Assembly (NCBI GenBank): GCA_016704275.1 | Contig: JADJAK010000002.1 | Coordinates: 372,001-436,000 of the forward strand | Length of the DNA: 64,000 bases | Source: Gemmatimonadota bacterium | GTDB lineage: Bacteria; Gemmatimonadota; Gemmatimonadetes; Gemmatimonadales; GWC2-71-9 | Direction: 5' to 3' | The notes under the pieces: model-generated | The model's database searches: none | Told to the model about the DNA's origin: nothing | Seen by the model: only the letters and a program-made list of their open reading frames with translations | Program-made: the position numbers and the translations under genes | Shown here: piece by piece, positions 16,910 to 25,219 of the stretch | Numbering within the stretch: the first letter of the stretch is position 1 | Layout of the letters: each line of letters opens with the position of its first letter

Positions 16910-16938
16910 TTGACGCCCCCCCCCGGGGGGGGTAGCGT
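16910..16938 (+). promoter_or_regulatory. Promoter with a C9G8 homopolymer spacer (candidate phase-variable)
   Basis: TTGACG at 16910-16915 is followed by exactly 17 bases made of nine C and eight G (16916-16932) and then TAGCGT at 16933-16938. The -10 match is weak, the -35 and spacing good. The tract is a perfect palindrome and prone to slippage, which would change the spacing. It precedes the small secreted peptide gene. Confidence 0.5.
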
Positions 16939-17019
16939 GAAATGCGGCTAAGCGCCTCTCACCCGACTCACATACACGTCCACCGGCCGCGAGTCCCCTC
17001 TCATCCGAAGGAGCAAAGC

Positions 17020-17265
17020 ATGACCATTCGAAGCGCGATGACAAGAGTGATGTTGGCCGCAGCGATCCTCGTCCCGTCCGGTGTGTCCGCTGAGGAAGGA
17101 GCGGGCGAGGAGTGGTCTTCCGTCAAGCCGTGGTGGGTTTACACAGTGAGTAATGTCGCGCAATACTACACTTCCGCCACGCAGTATTCTGGTGTCTCGA
17201 TGCACAACTGCACCAACGGTACCGGGTGGTGGGCAACGGGTGATCTTGACTGCTCGGGTAACTGA
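17020..17265 (+). CDS. Small secreted two-cysteine peptide, unknown
   Basis: An 81-residue protein with a perfect AAGGAG site six bases before ATG 17020. Residues 1-24 form a signal peptide with a likely cut after VSA. The mature part of 57 residues starts EEGAGEEW, is rich in W, Y, S, T and N, and holds only two cysteines, C64 and C78, which could form a disulfide closing a 13-residue loop. I do not recognize a family. It lies between propeller lipoprotein genes and overlaps the next one, recalling in layout the NVEALA peptides next to 6-bladed propeller proteins in Bacteroides, but the sequences are not clearly alike. Confidence 0.68.
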   Translation: MTIRSAMTRVMLAAAILVPSGVSAEEGAGEEWSSVKPWWVYTVSNVAQYYTSATQYSGVSMHNCTNGTGWWATGDLDCSGN

Positions 17266-18421
17266 CCTGCGGGCGGGGCATCGCGCTGCCTTGATACTGA
17301 GCAGCGCGATCGCCTGCGCAGGCTGCGGCGTTGAGCGACCAGCAGCAGCCAAGCTCCCGGCTGTCGAGGGCGAGATGCCACGGCTGGAGCTGGTGCACCG
17401 AGGCGACTCCATTGTCGACAGCATCGCCGATCGCATCAGGAAGATCGCGGTTGGCGGGGACGGTCAGGTCGCACTGATTTTCGCACCGGATGCCACACCC
17501 CGAATCCGATTTGTGGACTCAATGGGGCGCCTCAACGGAGGCGCTGGCCCGGGCGGACCTGGCCCGGGGGAGATCGGTTTCCCGCCGAGAACATGGTGGA
17601 TCGGAGATACGTTGATCGCGTACGAGACTGGGCGGCTAGTCGAAATTCGATACAGCAAGGAAGGGAAGCTGCTAGGAGAGCGGCCGATCCGACATGATCT
17701 GGTCCCGCTAGCTGCCGGGCATGACGGGGTCCTCGAATTCAATGTTGACTGGGCGATGCGCCGGACGGCGCCGACCCTGATGCTCCGCACGCCCGATGCC
17801 AGGAATCCCCGGGTTCTGCTCGACGCTCGACACCCGCAGCTCCGCAAAGCGCTCGATCAGCGCAGTGGAGTCTCCGCCACCTATCCATGGCCGATCGTTG
17901 CGATCCGCAATGGGATTATCGCGCTGCTTGATCCGCGTGCCCCAGTGATCTGGTACTTCAATGTGAATGGTGATCTGGTTGATTCCCTCGCGGTCCCAGC
18001 TGTTTCACGAGTCCGCGGACCGATCGAACTCACAGAAACGATTGGCGCGTATGCTCGTGTTGCGAGAAGCGGAACCATTGGTCCGACTGGGCAGCGCATG
18101 CCAGGCCCAAACCTCGATTCCATCCGCGCCCTGTTTGCCTCTGACCGACCCCCGATCGCCGCGATTCATGGACTCAATTTTGACGGACGAGGACGTCTTT
18201 GGATAGTCGGATCACACCGTGACTCAACCAGAGCAATAGTCATCAGCGGCACTCGAGTCCTCGGCGAATTGATACTCCCATGTTATCGAGTCGACCGCTT
18301 TGTGAGCGTGAGTGATCGGTGGCTGGCTCTACTCTGCGCGGATCAGGATGGTGGTTACGAGCCCCCCTTCGAGCTGCAGCTCTACCGCATCGTCGAGCCC
18401 GCACCGCCCGCGCGCCCCTAG
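17240..18421 (+). CDS. 6-bladed beta-propeller lipoprotein
   Basis: Third paralog, about 393 residues from GTG 17240; a TTG at 17246 is an alternative. The N-terminus has a basic then hydrophobic segment ending in IACAGC, a probable lipobox. Blade motifs include GPGGPGPGEIGFPP and DGRGRLWIVGSHRD, and the C-terminus has LPC, LLC and FELQLYRIVE as in the other two copies. The start overlaps the small peptide gene by 26 bases, suggesting coupled translation from the homopolymer-spacer promoter. Its TAG stop overlaps the convergent prepilin peptidase stop. Confidence 0.75.
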   Translation: MILTARVTDLRAGHRAALILSSAIACAGCGVERPAAAKLPAVEGEMPRLELVHRGDSIVDSIADRIRKIAVGGDGQVALIFAPDATPRIRFVDSMGRLNGGAGPGGPGPGEIGFPPRTWWIGDTLIAYETGRLVEIRYSKEGKLLGERPIRHDLVPLAAGHDGVLEFNVDWAMRRTAPTLMLRTPDARNPRVLLDARHPQLRKALDQRSGVSATYPWPIVAIRNGIIALLDPRAPVIWYFNVNGDLVDSLAVPAVSRVRGPIELTETIGAYARVARSGTIGPTGQRMPGPNLDSIRALFASDRPPIAAIHGLNFDGRGRLWIVGSHRDSTRAIVISGTRVLGELILPCYRVDRFVSVSDRWLALLCADQDGGYEPPFELQLYRIVEPAPPARP

Positions 18422-19212
18422 AGCCCCAGCACGCTCACCCGGTACCACGTCACCATCGCGTCGCCCACTACCCAGTAGGCGGCGCCACCGATGGCGAGGA
18501 AGATCCCGAACGGCACCAGCTTCTCCTTCCCCATGAGCCGCATCGGGAGGAAGATCAGCGTGCCGATGAGCGCGCCGAGGAAGAGCGTGAGCAGCACGCC
18601 CTGCCAGCCGAGAAAGGCGCCGATCATCGCCATCATCTTGACGTCGCCGCCGCCCATGGCCTCCTCACCGAACGCCTTCTGCCCCACCACGGCGATCAGC
18701 CAGAGCAGGCCGTACCCCACCACCGCACCGAGCAGGGCCGGCTGCCAACCGAGTGCGCCGCCGAGGAAGGCAAAGCCCAACCCGATCACCGTGCCGCCGA
18801 TCGAGAACTCGTCGGGGATGATGTATTCGCGCGCATCGGTCATCGCGATGCCGAGGAGCAGCGTCCCGAAGGTCGCCGCACGCGCCGCCTCGACCTCGAA
18901 GCCATACCACGCCACGGCGAGTCCCCAGATCATGCCGGTCGCGAGTTCAACCAGCGGATACATGATCGGGATCGGCAGCGCACATTGCCGACACTTGGCG
19001 CCGAGCATCAGCCACGAGAGGATCGGAATGTTGTCGTACCAGGTGATCTGGTAGCCGCACCGTGGGCAGCGCGATCGCGGTGCGACCACCGACAACTCCG
19101 CCGGCCACCGCGTGATGCAGACATTCAGGAAGGAACCGAGCAGCAGCCCGAACGCCCCCGCGAAGGCGGCGAGCGGCCACCAGACATCACCACCGGGCGG
19201 AGTGAAGTTCAC
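18418..19212 (-). CDS. pilD: Prepilin peptidase / N-methyltransferase (A24 family)
   Basis: Inner-membrane aspartyl protease that cleaves type IV prepilin-like leaders and methylates the new N-terminus. The 264-residue protein has both domains: the cytoplasmic loop with C49-x2-C52 and C74-x2-C77, and the catalytic aspartates D126 (MTDARE) and D190 (GGGDVK), with about eight helices. GTG 19212 overlaps the stop of the upstream methyltransferase. No pilin genes are next to it, so it must serve a system encoded elsewhere. Confidence 0.93.
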   Translation of the reverse strand: MNFTPPGGDVWWPLAAFAGAFGLLLGSFLNVCITRWPAELSVVAPRSRCPRCGYQITWYDNIPILSWLMLGAKCRQCALPIPIMYPLVELATGMIWGLAVAWYGFEVEAARAATFGTLLLGIAMTDAREYIIPDEFSIGGTVIGLGFAFLGGALGWQPALLGAVVGYGLLWLIAVVGQKAFGEEAMGGGDVKMMAMIGAFLGWQGVLLTLFLGALIGTLIFLPMRLMGKEKLVPFGIFLAIGGAAYWVVGDAMVTWYRVSVLGL

Positions 19213-19964
19213 CGCGTCACCTGATAGAGGAGGATCCCCGCGGCAATGGCCACGTTCAACGACTCGGCCTCGGGCGCGATCGGGATCGCAACCCGCTTCT
19301 CGGCGTGCACCACCAGCTCTGGCCGGAGCCCCGCGCCCTCGTTGCCGAGCAACAGGGCGATCGGCCCGGCGGGAGCAGCACCGAGCGGCTCGCCGTCCAT
19401 ACTGGTGGCCCACGGTGCCACATGGTGCTGCTTGAGCCAGGCAAAGGTGGCGACATCGTCGGCGTGCAGGTGCGGCACCAGGAAGAGCGCCCCCATCGCG
19501 GCGCGCACCACCTTCGGGTTGGTCAGGTCCACCGTGCCCGGCAAGGCCACGATACCGGCCGCGCCGAACGCCAGGGCCGTCCGGGCGATGGTGCCGACGT
19601 TGCCCGGGTCCTGGACACCATCGAGGATGACCACCGGCTTCTTCGGCGCGGCGATCATCGCGTCGAGCGTCCAGTGGCGCGGCTGGTACACCGCCACGAT
19701 GCCTTGCGGTTGCTCCGTGGCGGCAACCTCGTCGAGTTGCTCGTCGCTGAGGTGCTCGACCACGACGCCAGCGTCCTGCAGCGACTGGAGCAAGGCGGCA
19801 CCACGCGGCGTGGCCTCGAGGGTCGGTCCCACCACCGCGCCCTTGCACACGACGCCCGCGGCGAGCATCTCTTCCACCAGGCGCACCCCTTCCGCCAGCG
19901 CCAGGCCGCGGCGCTCGCGCGCCTTGCGGCGGTGCAGGTCGCGGATCGTGCTCAGCAGGGCCAT
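19209..19964 (-). CDS. TrmH/SpoU-family RNA 2'-O-methyltransferase
   Basis: SAM-dependent rRNA or tRNA ribose methyltransferase of 251 residues. The N-terminal 85 residues resemble the substrate-binding domain (RRKARERRGLALAEGVRLVEE). The SPOUT domain shows LDGVQDPGNVGTIARTA, then ALLLGNEGAGL and IPIAPEAESLNVAIAAGILLY, the three knot motifs. Start ATG 19964 is 15 bases from the divergent thiD start, so the two genes share a very short promoter region. Exact target nucleotide cannot be inferred. Confidence 0.92.
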   Translation of the reverse strand: MALLSTIRDLHRRKARERRGLALAEGVRLVEEMLAAGVVCKGAVVGPTLEATPRGAALLQSLQDAGVVVEHLSDEQLDEVAATEQPQGIVAVYQPRHWTLDAMIAAPKKPVVILDGVQDPGNVGTIARTALAFGAAGIVALPGTVDLTNPKVVRAAMGALFLVPHLHADDVATFAWLKQHHVAPWATSMDGEPLGAAPAGPIALLLGNEGAGLRPELVVHAEKRVAIPIAPEAESLNVAIAAGILLYQVTR

Positions 19965-19979
19965 AGACTCGGGGGTCGG

Positions 19980-20777
19980 GTGACAGAGAAGGCACGGCAG
20001 ATCGCGTTGACCATTGCCGGATCGGATTCGGGAGGTGGCGCCGGCATCCAGGCCGACCTCAAGACATTCGCCGCGTGGGACGTCTACGGCACCTCGGTGA
20101 TCGTCGCGATCACCGCACAAAATACCATGGGCGTGCGCGCCGTTCACCCGGTGCCCGCCGACGTGATCTCGGCGCAACTCGCGGCCCTGGCCGAGGACCT
20201 GCCGCCGGCGGCCTTCAAGAGCGGCATGCTCGCCACCCGTGAGCTGGTGGACTTGGTGGCCTTCACGATTGCCGCGCACGGCTGGCGACGCTACGTCCTC
20301 GACCCAGTGATGGTGGCCAGCTCCGGCGATCGCCTGCTCGACATGGATGCCGTCGACGCCGTCCGGGTCAACCTGCTACCGCTCGCCCTCTGCGTGACCC
20401 CCAACCTCGACGAAGCCGAGATCCTCACCGACCGCCCCGTGCGCACACCCGAGGCGATGGTTGACGCGGGCAAGGCGCTCATCGACCTCGGCGCCGGCTC
20501 CGCGCTGATCAAGGGCGGTCATCTCAAGAGCGACATCCTCGTGGATGTGCTGGTCACGCCCGACGGCGTGGAGCGCTTCACCCGCACCAGGCAACACACC
20601 CGCGCCACGCACGGCACCGGCTGCACCCTCTCGGCCGCCATCACCGCCGCACTCGCCCTCGGCTTCGACCTCGACCGCGCCGTCCCCGAGGCGCTGACCT
20701 ACCTGCAGGCCGCCATCCACGCGGCGCCGGGGCTGGGTGGGGGGAATGGGCCGGTGTGGCACGGAGTACAGCGATGA
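19980..20777 (+). CDS. thiD: Hydroxymethylpyrimidine/phosphomethylpyrimidine kinase
   Basis: Phosphorylates HMP and HMP-P for thiamin synthesis. The 265-residue protein begins with TIAGSDSGGGAGIQADLKTF, and has KSGMLAT, LDPVMVASSGDRLL, TPNLDEAE, IKGGHL and the ribokinase-type catalytic block THGTGCTLSAAI. GTG 19980 is the first start compatible with the family N-terminus. The stop codon falls inside the first unit of a 7-bp repeat array. No other thiamin genes are nearby and no TPP riboswitch is seen in the 15-base gap upstream. Confidence 0.94.
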   Translation: MTEKARQIALTIAGSDSGGGAGIQADLKTFAAWDVYGTSVIVAITAQNTMGVRAVHPVPADVISAQLAALAEDLPPAAFKSGMLATRELVDLVAFTIAAHGWRRYVLDPVMVASSGDRLLDMDAVDAVRVNLLPLALCVTPNLDEAEILTDRPVRTPEAMVDAGKALIDLGAGSALIKGGHLKSDILVDVLVTPDGVERFTRTRQHTRATHGTGCTLSAAITAALALGFDLDRAVPEALTYLQAAIHAAPGLGGGNGPVWHGVQR

Positions 20778-20870
20778 TCGATGATCGATGGTCGATGATC
20801 GATACAATCTCCCCGTCGGCGAACATTGATTACCCACCGCCACCAATCGATCATCGATCATCGATCATCG
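20774..20870. repeat. Inverted heptameric repeat pair, ATGATCG type
   Basis: Left arm 20774-20803 is four units of ATGATCG (third is ATGGTCG). Right arm 20846-20870 is three units of ATCGATC plus part of a fourth. The arms are complementary and separated by 42 bases. The left arm covers the thiD stop and the right arm the punA stop, so a transcript from either side can form a long hairpin. Confidence 0.9.
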
Positions 20871-21695
20871 GCTTTCTGAAACCACCCCCGCAACGATCTT
20901 GGCCAGCGTCTCCCCCGCCTTCCCCGCCACCTCCATCACTTCGCTGTGGTCCAGCGTTCCCGCGAAGGTGCCAGCGGCGGGGTTGGTAACCAGCGAGATG
21001 CCGAGGCAGCGCATCCCGCGCGCGCGCGCCGCGATCACTTCGACCACCGTGCTCATCCCCACCGCGTCGGCGCCGAGACGCTCGAGCATCCGCACCTCGG
21101 CGGGCGTCTCGTAGGTCGGGCCGAGCAGGCCGCAGTAGACACCCTCCTCCATGGTGACGCCGAGGCTGGCGGCGACCTGCTTCGCGCGGGCGCGGAGCGC
21201 GGCATCGTAGGCCACGCTCATGTCGGGGAAGCGGGTGTCACCCGGGAAGACGGGGCCCTCGAGCGGGTTGCGGCCGGTGAGGTTGATGTGGTCGCTGAGG
21301 AGCATCAGCGTGCCGGGCTGGAAGGTGCGCCGGATGCCACCGGCGGCGTTGGTCACGATCAGCGTCGTGGCACCCAGCAAGGAGAAGACGCGCACCGGCA
21401 GCGCCGCTTCCTGCGCGCTGTGGCCCTCGTACATGTGGAAGCGACCGCTCTGCAGGATCACCTCGGTGCCGCCGAGCGTCCCCACCACCAGCTCGCCCTT
21501 GTGACCCACCACCGACGGCACATGGAAGCCGGCGAGCATGTCGTACGGGATCCGCACGGCGTTCTGCACGGAGTCCGCGAGGCGACCGAGACCGGAGCCC
21601 AGGACGATGGCGACGGCCGGCTTCCGCGGGCCGATCGCCTCGGTGATGGTGTGCGCGGCGATCGCCGCGTGGTCGACGAGCGTCTTGCTGGTCAT
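20865..21695 (-). CDS. punA: Purine-nucleoside phosphorylase
   Basis: Phosphorolysis of inosine and guanosine and their deoxy forms. The 276-residue protein matches the trimeric PNP class: VLGSGLGRLAD (phosphate loop), GRFHMYEG, VTNAAGGIRRTFQPGTLML, GVYCGLLGPTYETPAEVRML and GMSTVVEVIAAR with the base-binding E and N (SLVTNPAAG) further on. It overlaps the nucleoside transporter gene by four bases and lies with adenosine deaminase in one operon for purine salvage. Confidence 0.95.
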   Translation of the reverse strand: MTSKTLVDHAAIAAHTITEAIGPRKPAVAIVLGSGLGRLADSVQNAVRIPYDMLAGFHVPSVVGHKGELVVGTLGGTEVILQSGRFHMYEGHSAQEAALPVRVFSLLGATTLIVTNAAGGIRRTFQPGTLMLLSDHINLTGRNPLEGPVFPGDTRFPDMSVAYDAALRARAKQVAASLGVTMEEGVYCGLLGPTYETPAEVRMLERLGADAVGMSTVVEVIAARARGMRCLGISLVTNPAAGTFAGTLDHSEVMEVAGKAGETLAKIVAGVVSESR

Positions 21696-23022
21696 GCCAG
21701 CATCCCCGCGAGTGAGGCCGAGATGAATGCGGCGAGGTTGCCGGCGATCATCGCCTTGAGGCCGAACTTGGCGATCTCGCCGCGGCGTTCCGGCGCGAGG
21801 CCGCCGATGCCGCCGATCTGGATCGCGATGGACGAGAAGTTTGCGAAGCCGAGCAATGCATAGGTGAGGATGATCGCCGAACGGGGCTCGAGCACCACGC
21901 CGCTGCCGAGGTCGCCGGCGAACTGCGCGTAGGCGACGAACTCATTGAGCGAGGTCTTGAGGCCGATGAGCCCACCGACGTACGCGGTGTCGGCCCAGGG
22001 GACGCCCATGACGAAGGCGAGCGGCCGCAGCAGCGTGCCGAGGATCAGCTGGAGCGAGAGGTTTTCGATGCCGACGAACCCGCCGACCCAGCCGAGGCCG
22101 GCGTTCAACATCGCCATCAGCGCCACGAACGCCATCAGCATCGCCGCGACGTTGATCGCGAGCTGGACGCCCTGCGCCGCGCCATTTGCGGCGGCCTCGA
22201 TCACGCTCGATTCCCTTCTTTTCGGACGATAAAGGGGCGGCGGCCCCCGCTGGGCTCTTCGCCTGGTCTCCGCCAAGGTGAGCTCCCTTGCGTGACGGGG
22301 ACTTCAGTTTCCGGACGGAGGATCTTCGCGAGATAGAGACCGGCCGGGGCGTTCATCACGCTCGCCGCGAGCAGGTGCGACGCGATCCCGGGCAGCATCC
22401 CCGAGAGCATGCCGACGTACGCCGCGAGCACGCCGCCGGCAACCGTCGCAAAGCCGCCGACCATCACCGTGACGAGTTCGGACTGCGTCATCCGCCCGAC
22501 GAAGGGCTTGATCAGCAGCGGCGCCTCGGTCTGGCCGAGGAAGATGTTGCCCGACGCCGACAGCGTCTCGGCGCCCGAGGTGCCGAGGGTCTTCTGCATC
22601 CCCCAGGCGAGGCCCTTCACGATCCACTGCATCACGCCGAGGTAGTAGAGCACCGACATCAGCGCCGAGAAGAAGATGATCGTCGGCAGCACCGAGAAGG
22701 CGAAGAACGCCCCGGTGTTGGCCAGGAACCCGGCCGTGGTGTCGAGGGCGCCATTCGCGCCCGCGGTGCCGACCGGCACGTTGCTCTGCACCAGGTTGCC
22801 GAAGACGAAGCGCGCCCCCTGTTCCTGGAAGCCGAGCAGCGAGGTGATCCACCCGCCGACGGTCTGGAAGAAGGCCCGGCCGACATCGGTCTTGAGCACC
22901 ACGAGGCCGAAGCCGACCTGCAGCGCGACGCCGCTGCCGACGAGGCGCCAGTTGATCCGCTTCCGGTCGTAGCTCATCAGCACCGCGAGCCCGATCATCG
23001 TCACCATCCCGACGATGCCCAT
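21692..23022 (-). pseudogene. CNT-family nucleoside transporter, frameshifted
   Basis: Concentrative nucleoside transporter of about 440 residues read in two frames. The N-terminal two thirds, starting at ATG 23022 (a TTG at 23070 is possible), carries NupC-type segments such as GQTEAPLLIKPFV and LGTSGAETLSASGNIF; it stops at 22201. The C-terminal part, in the -1 frame, resumes as SSVIEAAANGAAQGVQLAINV and runs to 21692. One added base in the AAGAAGGGAA stretch near 22213-22222 restores a continuous protein. Located between adenosine deaminase and PNP, it would supply the nucleosides they use. Confidence 0.78.
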
Positions 23023-23115
23023 CAGGCGGTCGGTGAAGGGAGATGTCGAGTCCGTCGCTGAGCGAGGCAAAGCGCTCGGCGGCGGTCTGGGTCTGCATGG
23101 CGAGATGGAGGAGGG

Positions 23116-24135
23116 TCACGAGGGGCTCGCGAGATCGGCCTTGGCGCGGTCGCGGAGCGCGACGCGTTCAGGCCAGGGAAGGAAGGCATGCTCGAAGGCG
23201 GTGAGGGCCATCGTCTCGAGCTCGGTGGGGGTGAAGCCGAGGGCCTGCTGTGCCAGAAGATACTCGTCGGTCAGCGACACACCGCTCATCAGCCACGAAT
23301 CGGTGCAGAGCGTGACCGGGATGCCGGCCTCGAAGTACTGCCGCACCGGATGTTGCGCGGCGGTGGCCACCACGCGCGTCTGCAGGTTGGAGGTGAGGTT
23401 CACCTCGATGCAGATGCGCCGATCGCGCACATAGTCCATGAGCGCCGGGTTCTCGAAGAGCCGTGTCCCGTGCCCGAGCCGCACGGCGCGACAGGCGTGG
23501 ATCGCCTCGAAGATGCTCTCCCAGCCCGCCGCCTCGCCGGCATGCACCGTGATGCCGAGACCGCCACGAGCGGCCAGGTCGAACGCCTCGCGATGCAGTT
23601 CGCACGGCCGCCCCGCCTCGCCACCCGCGAGGTCGAAGCCGACGACGCCGTGACTCCGCATCCGCACCGAGTGCTCGGCGATCACCAGCGAGAGCTCGGG
23701 GTCGTAGTGCCTGAGCGAGCAGTTGATGATCCGGGCCGGCACGCCGAAGTCCGCGAAGCCACGCTGCAGGCCGCGCCACTCCGCCTCGATCACCTCGTCG
23801 AGCGAGAGCCCCTCGCGGGTGCTCAGCTGCGGGCAGTAGCGGATCTCGAGGTAGCGGAGCCCGTCGGCCGCGGCGTCCTCGACCATCTCGTACGCCACTC
23901 GCTCGATCGCCTCGGGCCGTTGCAACAGCGCGATGGTGACATCGAAGCGGGCCAGGTAGTCCTCGAGATTCCTGGCGTCATCCACCAGCATCCAGCGCCG
24001 CAACGACTCGGCATCGGGCGCCGGCAGCGACACCCCGGCCGTCGCGGCCAACTCGAGCATCGTCGCGGGGCGGAGGGAGCCATCGAGGTGCACGTGGAGT
24101 TCGGCCTTCGGCATCCGCCGGAGCGCCTCACGCAT
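23116..24135 (-). CDS. add: Adenosine deaminase-family protein
   Basis: Zinc-dependent amidohydrolase of 339 residues, expected to deaminate adenosine to inosine for the neighboring PNP. Visible metal and catalytic motifs are HVHLDGS (H14, H16), VHAGE, LGHGTRL and CTDSWLMSG. Classical ADA has two consecutive Asp in the last motif (TDDP); here the second is Ser, so substrate preference may differ, for example aminodeoxyfutalosine. ATG 24135 overlaps the small upstream gene by eight bases. Confidence 0.85.
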   Translation of the reverse strand: MREALRRMPKAELHVHLDGSLRPATMLELAATAGVSLPAPDAESLRRWMLVDDARNLEDYLARFDVTIALLQRPEAIERVAYEMVEDAAADGLRYLEIRYCPQLSTREGLSLDEVIEAEWRGLQRGFADFGVPARIINCSLRHYDPELSLVIAEHSVRMRSHGVVGFDLAGGEAGRPCELHREAFDLAARGGLGITVHAGEAAGWESIFEAIHACRAVRLGHGTRLFENPALMDYVRDRRICIEVNLTSNLQTRVVATAAQHPVRQYFEAGIPVTLCTDSWLMSGVSLTDEYLLAQQALGFTPTELETMALTAFEHAFLPWPERVALRDRAKADLASPS

Positions 24136-24364
24136 CCGTCGACTCCTCGGTCCGGGCCGAGCGCTGCACCCGGTAGATGGCACCCGCCGTCACCGGTGCA
24201 TCGGCATCGACGGGAAGCCCGCGGGCGTCGGTGGCGGTCGCGCCACCCAGCACCAGGGCCAAGAGGTCGGGGTCGTGGTCGCCCAGCGACTGGGCGAGGG
24301 AGCGGCCAGGCGTCACGCGGAGCGGGCGGCCGTTGACGAAGATTGGGATGAGATTTGGAGTCAC
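24128..24364 (-). CDS. Small beta-grasp-like protein, unknown
   Basis: A 78-residue ORF from GTG 24364 that ends inside the add start region. The pattern PIFVNGRPLRVTPGRSLAQSL followed by PVTAGAIYRVQ looks like a ThiS/MoaD-type or ferredoxin-like beta-grasp, but there is no C-terminal Gly-Gly and no cysteines, so it is not a sulfur carrier. The only support for being real is the tight overlap with add and the absence of any other gene in 24136-24511. Confidence 0.45.
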   Translation of the reverse strand: MTPNLIPIFVNGRPLRVTPGRSLAQSLGDHDPDLLALVLGGATATDARGLPVDADAPVTAGAIYRVQRSARTEESTDA

Positions 24365-24511
24365 GTCGGTAAATATCCGGTCACAAGTCCCCTTCCTGCA
24401 ACGCCGCAGCGCTTGCCCCCCCGCCGTCGGGAGAGTTCGTTTGAGCCCAGAATGGCGTGGGAGCCCTCCTCGGGGCCACCCGACCCGCCAGTCGACCGGC
24501 CTGGAGCCCTG

Positions 24512-25219
24512 ATGACGCATCGCATTCTGGTGGTGGACGACGAACCGGACATTACTGCGCTCGTGGCCTACCATCTGGCCAAGGCGGGGTTCCGGGTCTC
24601 GACGGCGACCAACGGTCCCGACGCCCTGAAGGCCGCCAAGGAGGAGCGCCCCGATGTGGTGGTGCTCGACCTGATGCTCCCCGGCCTCTCCGGCTACGAC
24701 GTGCTGGCCGAACTCCGGAAGCGCGAAGAGACCCGTGACGTCGGGGTGATCCTCCTGACCGCCCGTCGCGACGAGCCCGACCGGATTCGCGGCCTCTCCC
24801 TCGGCGCCGACGACTACCTCACCAAGCCGTTTTCGCCCGCCGAGCTCGCCCTGCGCGTCCAGGCGCTGCTCCGCCGACTCGCCGCGCCGGCCGTCGCCAA
24901 GGGGTCGACCCTGGTGGCCGAGGGGCTCGTCGTCGATCGTGCCGCGCACAAGGTGCTGCTGGAGAACGAAGAGCTGAATTTGACCGCCACCGAGTACAAG
25001 CTGCTGGTCATGTTGCTGGAGCGGCGCGGGCGGGTGCAGTCCCGGCCGCAGTTGCTCGAGACCGTCTGGGATGCCCAGCCCGACATCCAGACCCGCACCG
25101 TCGACATGCATGTGCAACGCCTCCGCTCCAAGCTCGGCGCGATCGGCGACATGATCGAGACGGTCCGCGGCTTCGGCTATCGCTTCAAGTCCCCCGAGCG
25201 GGGCGGCCGCCCCGCGTGA
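24512..25219 (+). CDS. phoB: PhoB/OmpR-type response regulator
   Basis: Phosphate-responsive transcription factor of 235 residues. The receiver domain has D9, D10, phosphoacceptor D53 (VVLDLMLPGLSG) and K105 (TKPF); the winged-helix output domain runs from about residue 135 and ends with RTVDMHVQRLRSKL and VRGFGYRF. GGAG precedes ATG 24512. Its stop overlaps the kinase start. The PhoB name rests on domain type plus the downstream pst operon. Confidence 0.9.
   Translation: MTHRILVVDDEPDITALVAYHLAKAGFRVSTATNGPDALKAAKEERPDVVVLDLMLPGLSGYDVLAELRKREETRDVGVILLTARRDEPDRIRGLSLGADDYLTKPFSPAELALRVQALLRRLAAPAVAKGSTLVAEGLVVDRAAHKVLLENEELNLTATEYKLLVMLLERRGRVQSRPQLLETVWDAQPDIQTRTVDMHVQRLRSKLGAIGDMIETVRGFGYRFKSPERGGRPA

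Noticed and set aside
16916..16932. C9G8 tract as a rho-independent terminator
   Set aside because: Perfect stem but no loop of normal size and no T-run after it; a promoter reading explains both flanking hexamers.
20774..20870. Short repeats that could be taken for a CRISPR array
   Set aside because: Unit is 7 bp without unique spacers of 25-40 bp, and no cas genes are present.
24128..25117. 329-codon frame covering the small ORF and the antisense of phoB
   Set aside because: Only the last 78 codons lie outside phoB; the rest is a shadow.
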